A stretch of DNA of 64,000 nt from Sphingobacterium paucimobilis HER1398 (GTDB taxonomy: Bacteria > Bacteroidota > Bacteroidia > Sphingobacteriales > Sphingobacteriaceae), in NCBI RefSeq assembly GCF_000416985.1, contig NZ_ATDL01000022.1:496001-560000 (forward strand), in the 5' to 3' direction. The position numbers and the translations under genes were made by a program. Under the pieces are notes generated by a model, which ran no database searches, was not told the DNA's origin, and saw only the letters and a list, made by a program, of their open reading frames with translations. Below are positions 17,885 through 26,980 of the stretch, in pieces. Numbering within the stretch: the stretch's first letter is position 1; every line of letters starts with the position of its first letter.

Positions 17885-19333
17885 TTACTTATTGTATATA
17901 TTCTCATCCAAAGGGATCGGAAATTTAAAAATTGCTAAACTAGGTTGGATATCCGCACCATTCTTAGGGCTTTGGTGTATTGTATTAAAAGTTCGTTTAT
18001 AAAAGCTATATAGATATCCTTCGCCAATGTATTCTCTACGCACCTCTTCGATGAGCATTTTTTTTAATTCAGCAGGAGAGTTTGCTTCCAGCTCGGAATA
18101 AATATCTCTAGATTCTCTAAATTCATTCAACAAAGTCAATGCCCCTTTAAGGTTCGACTCCATTTGAGATTCAATAGCTATAAAATACATTTCTGGTAAA
18201 CCGATCATTTGCAGCTCGTATAGATCGAACTTTTTGTCATCAACGTCCTTTTGATCCAAAGTCAGTTTTATAAACTTTGTACCAACTGAATTATTTTTAT
18301 CTATAGAAAACCATTTATTGTAGCGCGTGTCAAAATTCCCATTTACTCTATCTTCATAAAATATTTTTTCCAGAAAACCTCCAAAATCAAAAGGAATATT
18401 ATTGGAAACAAAATCTCGATCGATAGCTGGCTTAGGGTTTCTAGGGACTAGACCAAAAATATTTTCAATTGTGAACCGTTTCACATCGTCTTCCCATGTT
18501 TTCAAATGGATAGCCTCCGTTTCTTTCAGTTCCTCGATAACTACATTTGCTCTTTCGTAAGCCTTAGGAAGATCTCCTTCCCATTGAGACTTTCGGGCCA
18601 GCGTAGCTTTGGCAGCGTAATAGTTGAATCGAGCCCCCCTTCTGTCCAGCAACCCAGTGTACTCTGCTATTAGACTATTATTTGCATTCTCTTTTCTGCC
18701 TATAGTCTTAATTGGATCTTCTTCTAAAAACTTTATTGATCGTTGCAGATCCTCCTCTAAAAGTTTCAGAACTTCTTTGGCTGGCAAAAATTTAGCAGGA
18801 GAACGGTCGGCAGTCAGATAATAAGGTATAGCCTGAGCATCTAGCCCTTCTTCCTTGATAACTGGACCAAACAACTTCAGTATTTCTAAATGTAGGTAAG
18901 CACGTAAACCATATACCTCTCCAGCAATTAGATTATACCTGGCATCGTCTTCGATATTAGAAAGATTCCTAATAATTAGATTGGTTTGATGTATAGCTTT
19001 ATATAGTTCGTTCCAAAACATATCAATTCGTTTCTCCACCTGTTGGTCTTTAAAGTTAAACTTCTGCAATTGAGAGTATAAAGACATTTCATTAACAGTT
19101 GGCATCCAATATCCTCCTAGCACATCCAAACTCCCATATTTCAACTCCCGACCGTATAAATCGCCATGCCCCAACTGGACATAAATCCCATTCAGGGCTT
19201 TTGTAAATCCTCGTTCATTTTTAAATAGTTCTTTCTCATATACTGTATCATCCGGAAGAACATCTAGAAACTTCTTACAGCTGCTAATCATAAATGCTGT
19301 AAGCATAATTACATATGTTAAAATTCTTTTCAT
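17885..19333 (-). CDS. SusD/RagB family nutrient-binding lipoprotein
   Basis: 482 residues with a lipobox (C19 in FMISSCKKFLDV). CKKFLDVLPDDTVYE is the classical SusD N terminus; four TPR-like helical pairs follow, and the C-terminal part contains EEVRREYIGEGYLYSFYKR, which is the conserved RREYxxEGxxYY region of the family. It caps the SusC barrel at the outer membrane and delivers substrate. Eleven bases downstream of SusC. Confidence 0.95.
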   Translation of the reverse strand: MKRILTYVIMLTAFMISSCKKFLDVLPDDTVYEKELFKNERGFTKALNGIYVQLGHGDLYGRELKYGSLDVLGGYWMPTVNEMSLYSQLQKFNFKDQQVEKRIDMFWNELYKAIHQTNLIIRNLSNIEDDARYNLIAGEVYGLRAYLHLEILKLFGPVIKEEGLDAQAIPYYLTADRSPAKFLPAKEVLKLLEEDLQRSIKFLEEDPIKTIGRKENANNSLIAEYTGLLDRRGARFNYYAAKATLARKSQWEGDLPKAYERANVVIEELKETEAIHLKTWEDDVKRFTIENIFGLVPRNPKPAIDRDFVSNNIPFDFGGFLEKIFYEDRVNGNFDTRYNKWFSIDKNNSVGTKFIKLTLDQKDVDDKKFDLYELQMIGLPEMYFIAIESQMESNLKGALTLLNEFRESRDIYSELEANSPAELKKMLIEEVRREYIGEGYLYSFYKRTFNTIHQSPKNGADIQPSLAIFKFPIPLDENIYNK

Positions 19334-19344
19334 CTTATATTAGA

Positions 19345-22300
19345 TTAATATTGTATAGACAGACCAAAATTAAACGTACGGGCAAAAGGATAGCCAGTAC
19401 CCCGTTCCATTTTGACTGTACTAAGTTTAAACAAATCATTTGTGGAAAAATTCAGCTGCAAGCGTTGTATTTTATACCGATCTATCCACTTTCCTGTTAC
19501 ATCATAATTTACATTTATGGACGATAAATGAAAATAGCTTTCCTTCTGAACAAACCTACTAGACAATTTGGTGGTCTCTGTATTTCTGATGTCTTTGAAC
19601 ATCACCCTGTCTCCTGGATTTTTCCAACGATCAGACCATACTCGGGTATCAACATTATCGTGAGGGTCTGCATTCTCTACTTTTCCGACCAGTGTTGAAT
19701 TATAAGTATCCGCTCCAATAGAATAATTGAAAAATGCCGAGACCGAAAGTCTATAGTAATTAAAACTAGCGCCAAAGCCTCCAAAGAGCTTTGGATCGGT
19801 GACACCAATAATCTGAATATCATCAGCGTTATAGATAAAGGTCTTGTTGCCGTCTAAATCCACAAACAACTCTCTTCCTGAGGCAGGATCGATTCCTAAA
19901 GATCTAACACCACGCAAAGTACTCAAAGACTCCCCTTCTTGATAGTAAGGCTTTTGTGAGATAGGTCGTGAACTTCCTGATTCCTTTTCTTGATCAGTTA
20001 GCTCGTTTAGTTGCTTCAATTCCTCGGAAATCTTACTCAATCGATTGACATTGTACGCTGCCGATCCGTTCAAATACAAGGACATACCATGTTCGGGTAG
20101 ATTAAGAACTTTAATATTAGCATACCCTTCAAATCCCTTATTAACAACCTCCCCTAAGTTTTCATAATAATTCTGTCCATTAAGACCGATCGACGGAGCT
20201 ACTTTAATTGTAGAAACCATATTGGTAGTTTTTTTGCTATAAGCATTAAAACGAAGGTTTAATACATTATTCCATAATCCCACTTCAATACCTCCACTCA
20301 ATGAGTATATCTTTGGCCATCTAAGATCTGGATTCCCTTCAGATTCATATCTTAAACTACCTTGATTTACATAAGTACCATCCGAAGGTATTGTGTAGGC
20401 AGTTGCTGTCATATTTTTAGAAAAGGACTCAGATCCAGATATACCGTAGTTTCCAAAGACACGGAACAAATCAACTATCTTAGTCTGCTCTATAAACTTC
20501 TCGCGATGCAAGTTATAGGCCACCCCTGTGCTCCAATAACCAGTAAACCTTTTATTCTCTCCAAACTTCGAAGACCCATCTCTTCTTAACGTTCCTTCTA
20601 AAACAAGACGCCCATCATAAGTATAATTCAAATTCAACAAGGACCCAACAAGTCTATCATTACTATTCACATAGATAGGCAGATTATCAGAATACTTTGT
20701 AGCCATCCTAGGTGAGATAAAGTCATCGTCCGTATAACCAGTAACTGCAAAATTCACCGAACTAAATGTTCTTCCTGAAATTTCTCCCAGAATCATAGCA
20801 TTAAGAACATTCTTTCCAAATGTTTGTGCATAATTGATTCGCATATTACCTGAATAACCAAAGCCATCTGAGTTGTCTTGCGTATAAGCTCCTTTAATAG
20901 TTGGATCTGTTTCTCCATAATACTGTGAATGATTAGGAGAAGTGAAAGATTCATATTTACTAATCGACTTGTTCACATTGGCATTAGCTGTAATCTGTAA
21001 TGACTGTATTGGATACCATTCCAATGATAGATTGTTTAAAATATTGATATCTTTTCTCTCGTTAAGATAAGGCAATTGCGCATCATATAGTGGATTATAC
21101 TCCATTACAGCCAAACTTGGACCGTCTGATCCCCCCACAAGCTGGGCCAATTCGAGATTATATACTTTAATCAGATTTCCACTTCCATCATGTATTCGAT
21201 AATAGGGATTCATTTGAGCATAGGTAGAGAAGTCTCCATAAGGGCTTTCATAGGCTTTAGAAGATTGAAAAGAAGCATGGTTACGGAAAGTAAATTTCTG
21301 AGGAACACGGTACATTAGATTAAATCCAGCTCCCGATCTTTGTCTTCCCGATTCTTTAATTACTCCCTTAGTATCACCATAACTACCATCGATACTATAG
21401 CGTACGCGATCATTCCCTCCTTCAACACGAACAGAATGATCAAAAGAAGTTTTACTCTGTACAGGTTGAAACAACCAATCCGTATTTACGCCAGACGCAG
21501 CGTCCAAGTATTTGGATTCATAAATAGCTATCAACTTACTCTGCATCGGTAAATTAGCATTATCGTAAACACCTACTAACTTTTCATATTCAAGTTTTTG
21601 AAAAGAATTCATCAGAGAATAATCGGAAAGATCTACAAACGAACTTGAAGAACGAATATCATATCCTACCGTAAACTTACCATCTTTCGGCAGCCGAGTT
21701 TCAATAACCAAAACACCATTCCCACCTCTTGATCCATATAACGCAGTAGCGCTGGCATCCTTTAACAAAGTAATGGACTCTATCCGATTTACATCTAGAT
21801 CATAAACCCGTTGCATACTGCTTTCAAAGCCATCCATAATAACCAGAGGTGCGTTGACAGCATACTCACCAACCATATTGGTACCACGAATGGTAATTTC
21901 TGGCAAAGCATTTGGGTTAGAGCCCTGTTCATTATTTATCGCAATTTTAAAAGCCGGATCTAAACTTTGAATAATCGAAAAAATATTACGGTTATTAAAC
22001 TTTTCCAAATCTTGCCTTGTAACAGTCGTCGTTGCTCCGGTAAACGATTCTCTTTTTCTAGTGCCGTACCCGGTCACTACAGCCTCATCCATTACATTAT
22101 CAGCACGTTTCAATCGGACATTGATATGATTTCGACCGGCTACTTTAATAATCTGTGATTCGTAGCCAACCATAGAAAACTGCACCTCACCATCCTCTAC
22201 GACCTGTACAGAATAACTACCGTCATCGGAGGTCACACTTGCCCAATTTGTCGAATTCAACAATTTGACCGTCACCCCTGCAAGCACGTTACCTCCTTCA

Positions 22301-22746
22301 TCAGTTACCGTCCCGACCAAATTATAATACCGCTGTTGCATATCGGAGCTCTCGATGGATCTTTTGGTCTTTTGTGAGATTATTCCATTTTCAGGTTTCA
22401 CCAAAATAGTCTTTTGATCAAGCTCCAACTCAAAAGACTGTCCCGCTGCAAGCTTTTTTAACACCTGCTCAATAGGTTTATCCACCATATTGATACTGAC
22501 CTTTTTGGCGTTGCGTACCAAAGTTATATCCCCAAGGATATCTAACCCATACTGTTTACGCAGACTGTTCAAGACCTGTTGAATAGGCACATTATTTTCA
22601 CGAACCGTCACTGTCTGGGCTTCGATTCGTCCAAAGCTTTGGATCGAGAGCAGGGCAGCAAGAAGAGTTCGAGACGTAAATTTTCCAAATGGCAAGCCCA
22701 TACACCTCTTTTTTTTAAGAGTGGATTTATAATTCGTTATTTTCAT
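19345..22746 (-). CDS. SusC/RagA family TonB-dependent transporter with STN signalling domain
   Basis: 1133 residues. A hydrophobic export signal (about 20-44) leads into an STN (secretin/TonB N-terminal) domain at about 50-110, a CarboxypepD_reg domain at 140-225, a TonB-box region DEAVVTGYGTRKRESFTGA, the plug with LLKDASATALYGSRGGNGVL, and a 22-strand barrel ending in an aromatic residue (FNFGLSIQY). It imports substrate across the outer membrane. The STN domain and the FecR and sigma genes directly upstream show that it also signals its own induction. The start used gives an unusually long, basic N terminus before the signal; a later start is possible. Confidence 0.95.
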   Translation of the reverse strand: MKITNYKSTLKKKRCMGLPFGKFTSRTLLAALLSIQSFGRIEAQTVTVRENNVPIQQVLNSLRKQYGLDILGDITLVRNAKKVSINMVDKPIEQVLKKLAAGQSFELELDQKTILVKPENGIISQKTKRSIESSDMQQRYYNLVGTVTDEGGNVLAGVTVKLLNSTNWASVTSDDGSYSVQVVEDGEVQFSMVGYESQIIKVAGRNHINVRLKRADNVMDEAVVTGYGTRKRESFTGATTTVTRQDLEKFNNRNIFSIIQSLDPAFKIAINNEQGSNPNALPEITIRGTNMVGEYAVNAPLVIMDGFESSMQRVYDLDVNRIESITLLKDASATALYGSRGGNGVLVIETRLPKDGKFTVGYDIRSSSSFVDLSDYSLMNSFQKLEYEKLVGVYDNANLPMQSKLIAIYESKYLDAASGVNTDWLFQPVQSKTSFDHSVRVEGGNDRVRYSIDGSYGDTKGVIKESGRQRSGAGFNLMYRVPQKFTFRNHASFQSSKAYESPYGDFSTYAQMNPYYRIHDGSGNLIKVYNLELAQLVGGSDGPSLAVMEYNPLYDAQLPYLNERKDINILNNLSLEWYPIQSLQITANANVNKSISKYESFTSPNHSQYYGETDPTIKGAYTQDNSDGFGYSGNMRINYAQTFGKNVLNAMILGEISGRTFSSVNFAVTGYTDDDFISPRMATKYSDNLPIYVNSNDRLVGSLLNLNYTYDGRLVLEGTLRRDGSSKFGENKRFTGYWSTGVAYNLHREKFIEQTKIVDLFRVFGNYGISGSESFSKNMTATAYTIPSDGTYVNQGSLRYESEGNPDLRWPKIYSLSGGIEVGLWNNVLNLRFNAYSKKTTNMVSTIKVAPSIGLNGQNYYENLGEVVNKGFEGYANIKVLNLPEHGMSLYLNGSAAYNVNRLSKISEELKQLNELTDQEKESGSSRPISQKPYYQEGESLSTLRGVRSLGIDPASGRELFVDLDGNKTFIYNADDIQIIGVTDPKLFGGFGASFNYYRLSVSAFFNYSIGADTYNSTLVGKVENADPHDNVDTRVWSDRWKNPGDRVMFKDIRNTETTKLSSRFVQKESYFHLSSINVNYDVTGKWIDRYKIQRLQLNFSTNDLFKLSTVKMERGTGYPFARTFNFGLSIQY

Positions 22747-22761
22747 AAAATTTAAGTAATA

Positions 22762-23892
22762 CTAATTATCTCTAGCTTTTATATTTAGTTTATTCTCTTT
22801 TAACTGGTAGTCTATAGGGATTACTTTTCCTATAAGCGCCATGACCTGACCTAGGCTTTTGTCCCGGCTGACCTGACCATACAGCATTTTATTTTTCATT
22901 TCTCCAGAGACCTCTATTTCGATACCATACCACTGCGAAAGCTTCTGTGCCACCTTTTCCATACTGAGGTCAGTCATCTCAAAGTACCCTGATTTCCAAT
23001 CTACAAATCGATTGATATCAGTAGCTTCTATTACCCTATGGCCATCAAAGTATTGACCAGGCTGCAACACAGCAGAAAAATTATCGGGAACAGCAGCATA
23101 CATTTCACTCGCCTGCGAGGCTATGCTGACTTTACCTTCCAGAAGTGAGGCTTGATATTGTCCATTCCACGTATTGAGATTAAAGTGCGTACCTAACACC
23201 TGGAGCGTATGCCCAAGAGAATGCACATAAAACGGCACCCGACGTCCGGAAATTTCCAGCTGTTTGATTTCGAAATATGCTTCGCCCTCCACTTTGACAT
23301 CACGTCGATCTCCGACAAAAGACACAGGATAGGTTACCGAGGAGTTGGCATTGACCCACATCTTCGAACCATCCGACAAGACCATGTTCACAAAACCTCC
23401 TGCAGCTGTCTTTACAGTATTATAAGTAATACCTTCATCGGTCTGAATATTGATATAATTAAACTGTCCATTAGCAGATTTGACGATAAGGAACTTACCT
23501 GTATTCAGCGTATCCCCCTCCTTGAGCAAAGAAAGGTCATACTCTTCTTGATTGTCTAGAACAATCTTAACATTGGCCTCTATCGGTGCCGTAATCTGAT
23601 CTAAATCTACTAGCTCTAGAGGCTTTATTTGTTGCTTGATCCAAAATATGCCGCCCACTACCAAAACAAGAGCCGCCGCAATGGAGCTCCATTTTCTCCA
23701 AGGTATAACACCATCTTGTTTCGGAATTTTGTACACCCTACGGTCCAAGCCCTTCATGACACGGTTCAGCTGTGCAGGAGATATTTTCTTATCCACATTC
23801 AAATCTGAATACCAAGCTTCAACAAGCTCACACTCCTCTTCGGAGCAAACATTTGCCAAGTATCGTTTTAACAGATCTTTATTTGGTTCCAT
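22762..23892 (-). CDS. FecR-type anti-sigma factor
   Basis: 376 residues. The cytosolic N-terminal part (1-65) should bind the sigma factor; one transmembrane segment lies at about 67-87; the periplasmic part has a FecR domain with GGFVNMVLSDGSKMWVNANS (about 165-185) and a C-terminal DUF4974 domain (about 300-372). The periplasmic part receives the signal from the SusC STN domain. Lies between the sigma gene and SusC, 15 bp from the latter. Confidence 0.93.
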   Translation of the reverse strand: MEPNKDLLKRYLANVCSEEECELVEAWYSDLNVDKKISPAQLNRVMKGLDRRVYKIPKQDGVIPWRKWSSIAAALVLVVGGIFWIKQQIKPLELVDLDQITAPIEANVKIVLDNQEEYDLSLLKEGDTLNTGKFLIVKSANGQFNYINIQTDEGITYNTVKTAAGGFVNMVLSDGSKMWVNANSSVTYPVSFVGDRRDVKVEGEAYFEIKQLEISGRRVPFYVHSLGHTLQVLGTHFNLNTWNGQYQASLLEGKVSIASQASEMYAAVPDNFSAVLQPGQYFDGHRVIEATDINRFVDWKSGYFEMTDLSMEKVAQKLSQWYGIEIEVSGEMKNKMLYGQVSRDKSLGQVMALIGKVIPIDYQLKENKLNIKARDN

Positions 23893-23986
23893 TTTAATTC
23901 GTCAGCTCTATAGTTTACAATTACTAAAGAAAACAGTAATCTTCCCTTAACATATAAAACTAGACGAGCAACTTAAAACTTTGTCC

Positions 23987-24568
23987 CTAGAAAAGTAAAA
24001 AAAGGTAGAGGATGAATAATTTGGATTTCAATTTCTTCAGTATAGCACTATACTGATTACGCACTGTTTTTTCAGAAATCCCCAACTGCTCGGCTATTTC
24101 GGGATTTTTATACCCTTCCATACGTAGTTTCAGAAGCTGTTGCTCTCTTTCAGAAAATTCAGCCATAACCTGATCGATTTGTTCCAAAAACATTTTTTCA
24201 CGTACGCGGTAATCCGTCTTTTCGACCACAAAAGATGAAGCGTAAGATTTTAAGGAGTTGATATACTTCTGTCCATGGTTAGAATGAATCAGAATATCAA
24301 TAATCCGGTTACGTAATGCTGTATAAAGATAAGCCCTAACACTAATCTGAACAATAAATTCTTGCCTGCTATCCCACAGCTTAGCCAGAACATCATGCAC
24401 AGCATCTTCTGCTTGCTCAGAATCAATCTTTTGAAGAGCATGAAGCAACAACGGTCTCTTAAACCGTTCATACAAACACGTAAAGGCTTCTTGGTCATTT
24501 GAGCGAATCAATTCAACCAACTCGATATCGGACAACTCACTGTACTGAAACATCAACGAATCAAACAA
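23987..24568 (-). CDS. ECF RNA polymerase sigma factor (Bacteroidota FecI-like)
   Basis: 193 residues. Region 2 spans about 25-95 (AFTCLYERFKRPLLLHAL, VHDVLAKLWDSR) and region 4 about 130-182 (FSEREQQLLKLRMEGYKNPEIAEQLGISEKTVRNQ, a helix-turn-helix). It heads the operon sigma-FecR-SusC-SusD and should direct transcription of the transport genes when FecR is triggered. A well-formed housekeeping-type promoter lies upstream. Confidence 0.94.
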   Translation of the reverse strand: MFDSLMFQYSELSDIELVELIRSNDQEAFTCLYERFKRPLLLHALQKIDSEQAEDAVHDVLAKLWDSRQEFIVQISVRAYLYTALRNRIIDILIHSNHGQKYINSLKSYASSFVVEKTDYRVREKMFLEQIDQVMAEFSEREQQLLKLRMEGYKNPEIAEQLGISEKTVRNQYSAILKKLKSKLFILYLFLLF

Positions 24569-24602
24569 TTACAGAAAAAAGTTAATAATTAATGCTATTT
24601 TT

Positions 24603-24631
24603 CAAATGTACACAATTACATCTGAAAACAA
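24603..24631 (-). promoter_or_regulatory. Promoter of the ECF sigma gene
   Basis: On the minus strand: TTG (24631-24629), an 18-bp spacer and TACATTTG (24610-24603), about 35 bp before the sigma start codon. Both boxes match the Bacteroidota consensus; the spacer is one base shorter than usual. Confidence 0.6.
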
Positions 24632-24672
24632 ACTTTTACTATTGTTTAGTTTCTAAGGCATATTCTTTAATG

Positions 24673-24861
24673 TTACCTCAATTTAAATTCCATCTGTTGC
24701 AGCAATTGCGGCACGAAACGAAATCTCAGCAAAACACCCTGTAGAAAACTGCCCATCCCGAGTGGCATTAATAGATCAAAATGCACACATACTTTATGAG
24801 TTAATTTCTTATTTTGCAACAAGTCAATCGTAAAAACGGGACCACAAGTCTTAGCCTCATT
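24673..24861 (-). pseudogene. Remnant of a protein gene (possibly SRPBCC/START-like C terminus)
   Basis: On the minus strand a frame runs 62 codons to a TAA at 24675-24673 with no start codon; an in-frame TGA precedes it. The reading GPVFTIDLLQNKKLTHK, then VHFDLLMPLGMG and a C-terminal LLQQMEFKLR looks like real protein, resembling the last strand and helix of an SRPBCC/polyketide-cyclase-like fold. The family call is tentative. If correct, the 5' two thirds have been lost, with the junction close to the start of the next gene. Confidence 0.4.
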
Positions 24862-24878
24862 TCAAAAAGCTTAAAAAC

Positions 24879-25166
24879 ATGATTTTAGAAGTAGCAGTAT
24901 TAAACGTAAAGCCTGGCAGAACCCAAGACTTTGAAAAAGACTTTCAAATAGCTACTCAATATATTTCGTCCATAGAGGGCTATCTGAAACACTCCTTACA
25001 GAAGTGCATAGAAGTAGATAACCAATATCTCTTATTGGTAGAATGGACTTCAGTCGAAGCACATGAAGTAGGATTTCGTCAGTCACCGCAATACCAACAG
25101 TGGAAAGCCTTACTGCACCATTATTACGACCCTTTTCCCCAAGTTCTACATTACGAAAGCATATAA
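24879..25166 (+). CDS. ABM-domain (antibiotic biosynthesis monooxygenase-like) small protein
   Basis: 95 residues forming one ABM ferredoxin-like domain: MILEVAVLNVKPG, DFEKDFQIATQYISSIEGYL, VDNQYLLLVEWTSVEAH and the final FPQVLHY. The family includes quinol and anthracycline monooxygenases and haem-degrading enzymes, usually dimeric and cofactor-free; most members of this length, such as YgiN, are of unknown substrate. Six bases before the next gene, so probably co-transcribed with it. Confidence 0.85.
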   Translation: MILEVAVLNVKPGRTQDFEKDFQIATQYISSIEGYLKHSLQKCIEVDNQYLLLVEWTSVEAHEVGFRQSPQYQQWKALLHHYYDPFPQVLHYESI

Positions 25167-25172
25167 CCAACT

Positions 25173-25511
25173 ATGATAAACTACAATAACAAAACATTTG
25201 TTGCTGTTGCCAACAGTGATAACGGAGAAACATCCGCTGATACCGTATTTAACTACAAACAAGAAGGCTCAATGCTTACGGCACATTATCAAGGCGGTAA
25301 AATAATTTATGGTCATCTGATTGGAATTGTGGACGAAGCAGGTATTATAGATATGCGCTACCACCAAATAAACAGTGAAGGTAAATTAATGACCGGAAAA
25401 TGTATTTCTCGACCGGAAATTCTAACGAATGGAAAAATACGGTTGCATGAAGAGTGGCAGTGGACATCAGGGGACTTATCTTCTGGTCAATCTATTGTGG
25501 AAGAGATCTAA
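25173..25511 (+). CDS. Conserved small protein, often labelled N-acetylglutamate synthase-like
   Basis: 112 residues. The sequence has the beta-rich layout (MINYNNKTFVAVANSDNGE, YKQEGSMLTAHYQGGKIIYGHLIG, WQWTSGDLSSGQSIVEE) of a small family that databases label n-acetylglutamate synthase in Bacteroidota. There is no acetyl-CoA-binding motif of GNAT type and no amino-acid-kinase domain, so that label is doubtful. Repeated GxxY/GxxI strands suggest a lipocalin- or MORN-like sheet. Partner of the ABM gene by spacing. Confidence 0.65.
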   Translation: MINYNNKTFVAVANSDNGETSADTVFNYKQEGSMLTAHYQGGKIIYGHLIGIVDEAGIIDMRYHQINSEGKLMTGKCISRPEILTNGKIRLHEEWQWTSGDLSSGQSIVEEI

Positions 25512-25609
25512 CCTACTGTTGCAATCATTATATTCTAGGTAGTGGCTATAGTCTACGCCCTGCTATAAACAAGATGGTTCCCTATGAAGTTGAGACAATC
25601 TCTCGCTCA

Positions 25610-25659
25610 AAGTCCCCTTAAGTCCGTACAAGTCCGCTAAAGTCCGTTCAAGTCCGTCC
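25610..25659 (+). repeat. Short tandem repeat, five 10-bp units (AAGTCCGnnn)
   Basis: Five head-to-tail units share AAGTCC followed by four variable bases; units two to five carry AAGTCCG. Period exactly 10. Not a CRISPR: no spacers of constant length, and units are too short. Confidence 0.85.
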
Positions 25660-25845
25660 TACCTTCGGTATAGCTGGGGTATAGCCGGTATTATCCCTTA
25701 TACATTCTATATTACGATATATCTGATCAACTGAACACATTCCAACGAATCCATAGAAGCCTACGGCAACCGACTCAGAACAAGACACCGCGAAATGGTG
25801 AATCTTATGGGTTTTGATATGAGTGTATAGGGAAAGAGGAAATAG

Positions 25846-25880
25846 ATATCAGTTCGGCAATACTTCTACCGAACTGATAT
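25846..25880 (+). terminator. Hairpin, possible terminator
   Basis: Arms ATATCAGTTCGG (25846-25857) and CCGAACTGATAT (25869-25880) with an 11-nt loop, followed by TTTAAG. The short T run makes termination uncertain. Confidence 0.35.
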
Positions 25881-26078
25881 TTTAAGCAGCTAAGTGTACT
25901 CTTTCGTCAATGTAATTCCGATGAGTCGAATTCGTTGAAAGCTTCATTTCGCTTACTCGAGTCCGTGTCCTTACCTAGTTTCATACTGCATTCACTATAC
26001 ATATACTGTCTATACACGCTATAGCAAGGGTAAAAGCGAGTTGTATCTATAGTCTCTGCGCCTCTAATCCACGCTATA

Positions 26079-26124
26079 CTCGGACTCAACACGGAGTTGA
26101 CACGGACTCAGCATGGAGACACTG
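26079..26124 (-). repeat. Degenerate period-11 repeat, inverted relative to the 10-bp array
   Basis: On the minus strand the units read TGAGTCCGTGT, CAACTCCGTGT, TGAGTCCGAGT; the unit GAGTCCGTGTC also occurs once at about 25959. They share the AGTCCG core with the array 430 bp to the left but on the other strand. Confidence 0.55.
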
Positions 26125-26305
26125 TACTTTGGACTAGTATCCACAGTACCTCTTTAGTACATCAGACAGCCTATAGAAAGGTATTGCATAAACAAACAAC
26201 AAACGCTGAACCCATTCTTGTCAATTGACAGCTGTTAATAAAACCGTTTACCAGACGACGCGGTGTGACGATCAAGACCACAAACTGCAATATCATTTCT
26301 AATCT

Positions 26306-26953
26306 TTATTCCTTTGCAAACTGTTTAGTTGTCAAATGCTCGCCAAAATGATGAACAATTTCGCTTAACACATAATCCTGTTGCATACGGTTAAATGCCG
26401 ATGTCGCATCAGAAATTAAAAATGTATTGTACCCCTTTTCGTGGGCATCACGCAGAGTGCTTTCTACGCAAACGTGGGTGGCATATCCAACTAAATACAA
26501 GTTTTCGATTTTGTTGTTACGTAGATATGCGTCCAAATTTGAACCAGTAAAGCCACTTGCACCAACACGGCCTGTAACTATAAATTCGCTTTCCATCGGT
26601 TTTACCGTTTCATAGAATTGTGAACCAAATTCATTAATAGGGAAAGTTCCCGCACTTGGTATAGCTTTGCGCAGACCGCTTTTGCCGTTTGCTAATTCGG
26701 GATAGCCTTTTTCAAAACGTAATCCCACGTGAATAACTTCTATATTGTTCTTTCTTGCGTAATCCAATGCCTTTTCGATATTAGCTATTGAGTTGTGCAT
26801 CATTTCCTTATCCTTTACCAATGCTTTATACAATTTACCATCTTGGTGCATCCATTCGTTTTGTGTTTCGATAAGGATAAGTGCTGATTTTTCTTGTGCA
26901 TGTACGTAATTCACACTTAAATAGGTTAGTATAATTAGAATTGTCGTTCTCAT
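26306..26953 (-). CDS. Exported isochorismatase-fold cysteine hydrolase with altered catalytic residues
   Basis: 215 residues. A signal peptide (about 1-20, ending VHAQ) is unusual because most of this family are cytosolic. The fold is clear from ALILIETQNEW, SGFTGSNLDAYLR and LVGYATHVCVESTLRDA. The usual D-K-C triad appears as E29, R129 and C162 by alignment with the family pattern, so the nucleophile is kept while the acid and the lysine are replaced. It may hydrolyse an amide or ester in the periplasm, or be inactive as a classical isochorismatase. It lies 27 bp downstream of the small membrane-anchored protein gene on the same strand. Confidence 0.8.
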   Translation of the reverse strand: MRTTILIILTYLSVNYVHAQEKSALILIETQNEWMHQDGKLYKALVKDKEMMHNSIANIEKALDYARKNNIEVIHVGLRFEKGYPELANGKSGLRKAIPSAGTFPINEFGSQFYETVKPMESEFIVTGRVGASGFTGSNLDAYLRNNKIENLYLVGYATHVCVESTLRDAHEKGYNTFLISDATSAFNRMQQDYVLSEIVHHFGEHLTTKQFAKE

Positions 26954-26980
26954 ATTATTTGATTAAAAAAAGTGAACTAC

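Larger units (their letters stand above)
25512..26305. other. 794-bp region without a recognisable gene
   Basis: Contains the 10-bp tandem array at 25610-25659; a 31-codon open frame ending at 25830 that reads like a protein tail (EAYGNRLRTRHREMVNLMGF) but has no start; a hairpin at 25846-25880 with 12-nt arms; and an inverted, period-11 set of CGGACT-type units at 26081-26113. An open frame at 25907-26092 on the minus strand does not look like a protein. The region looks like decayed or repeat-rich intergenic DNA. Confidence 0.6.

Noticed and set aside
25610..25659. CRISPR array from AAGTCCG repeats
   Set aside because: Units of 10 bp are far too short and there is no spacer of constant length.
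25907..26092. 61-codon open frame on the minus strand
   Set aside because: No recognisable start context, composition or motif, and it lies in a repeat-rich gene-free segment.
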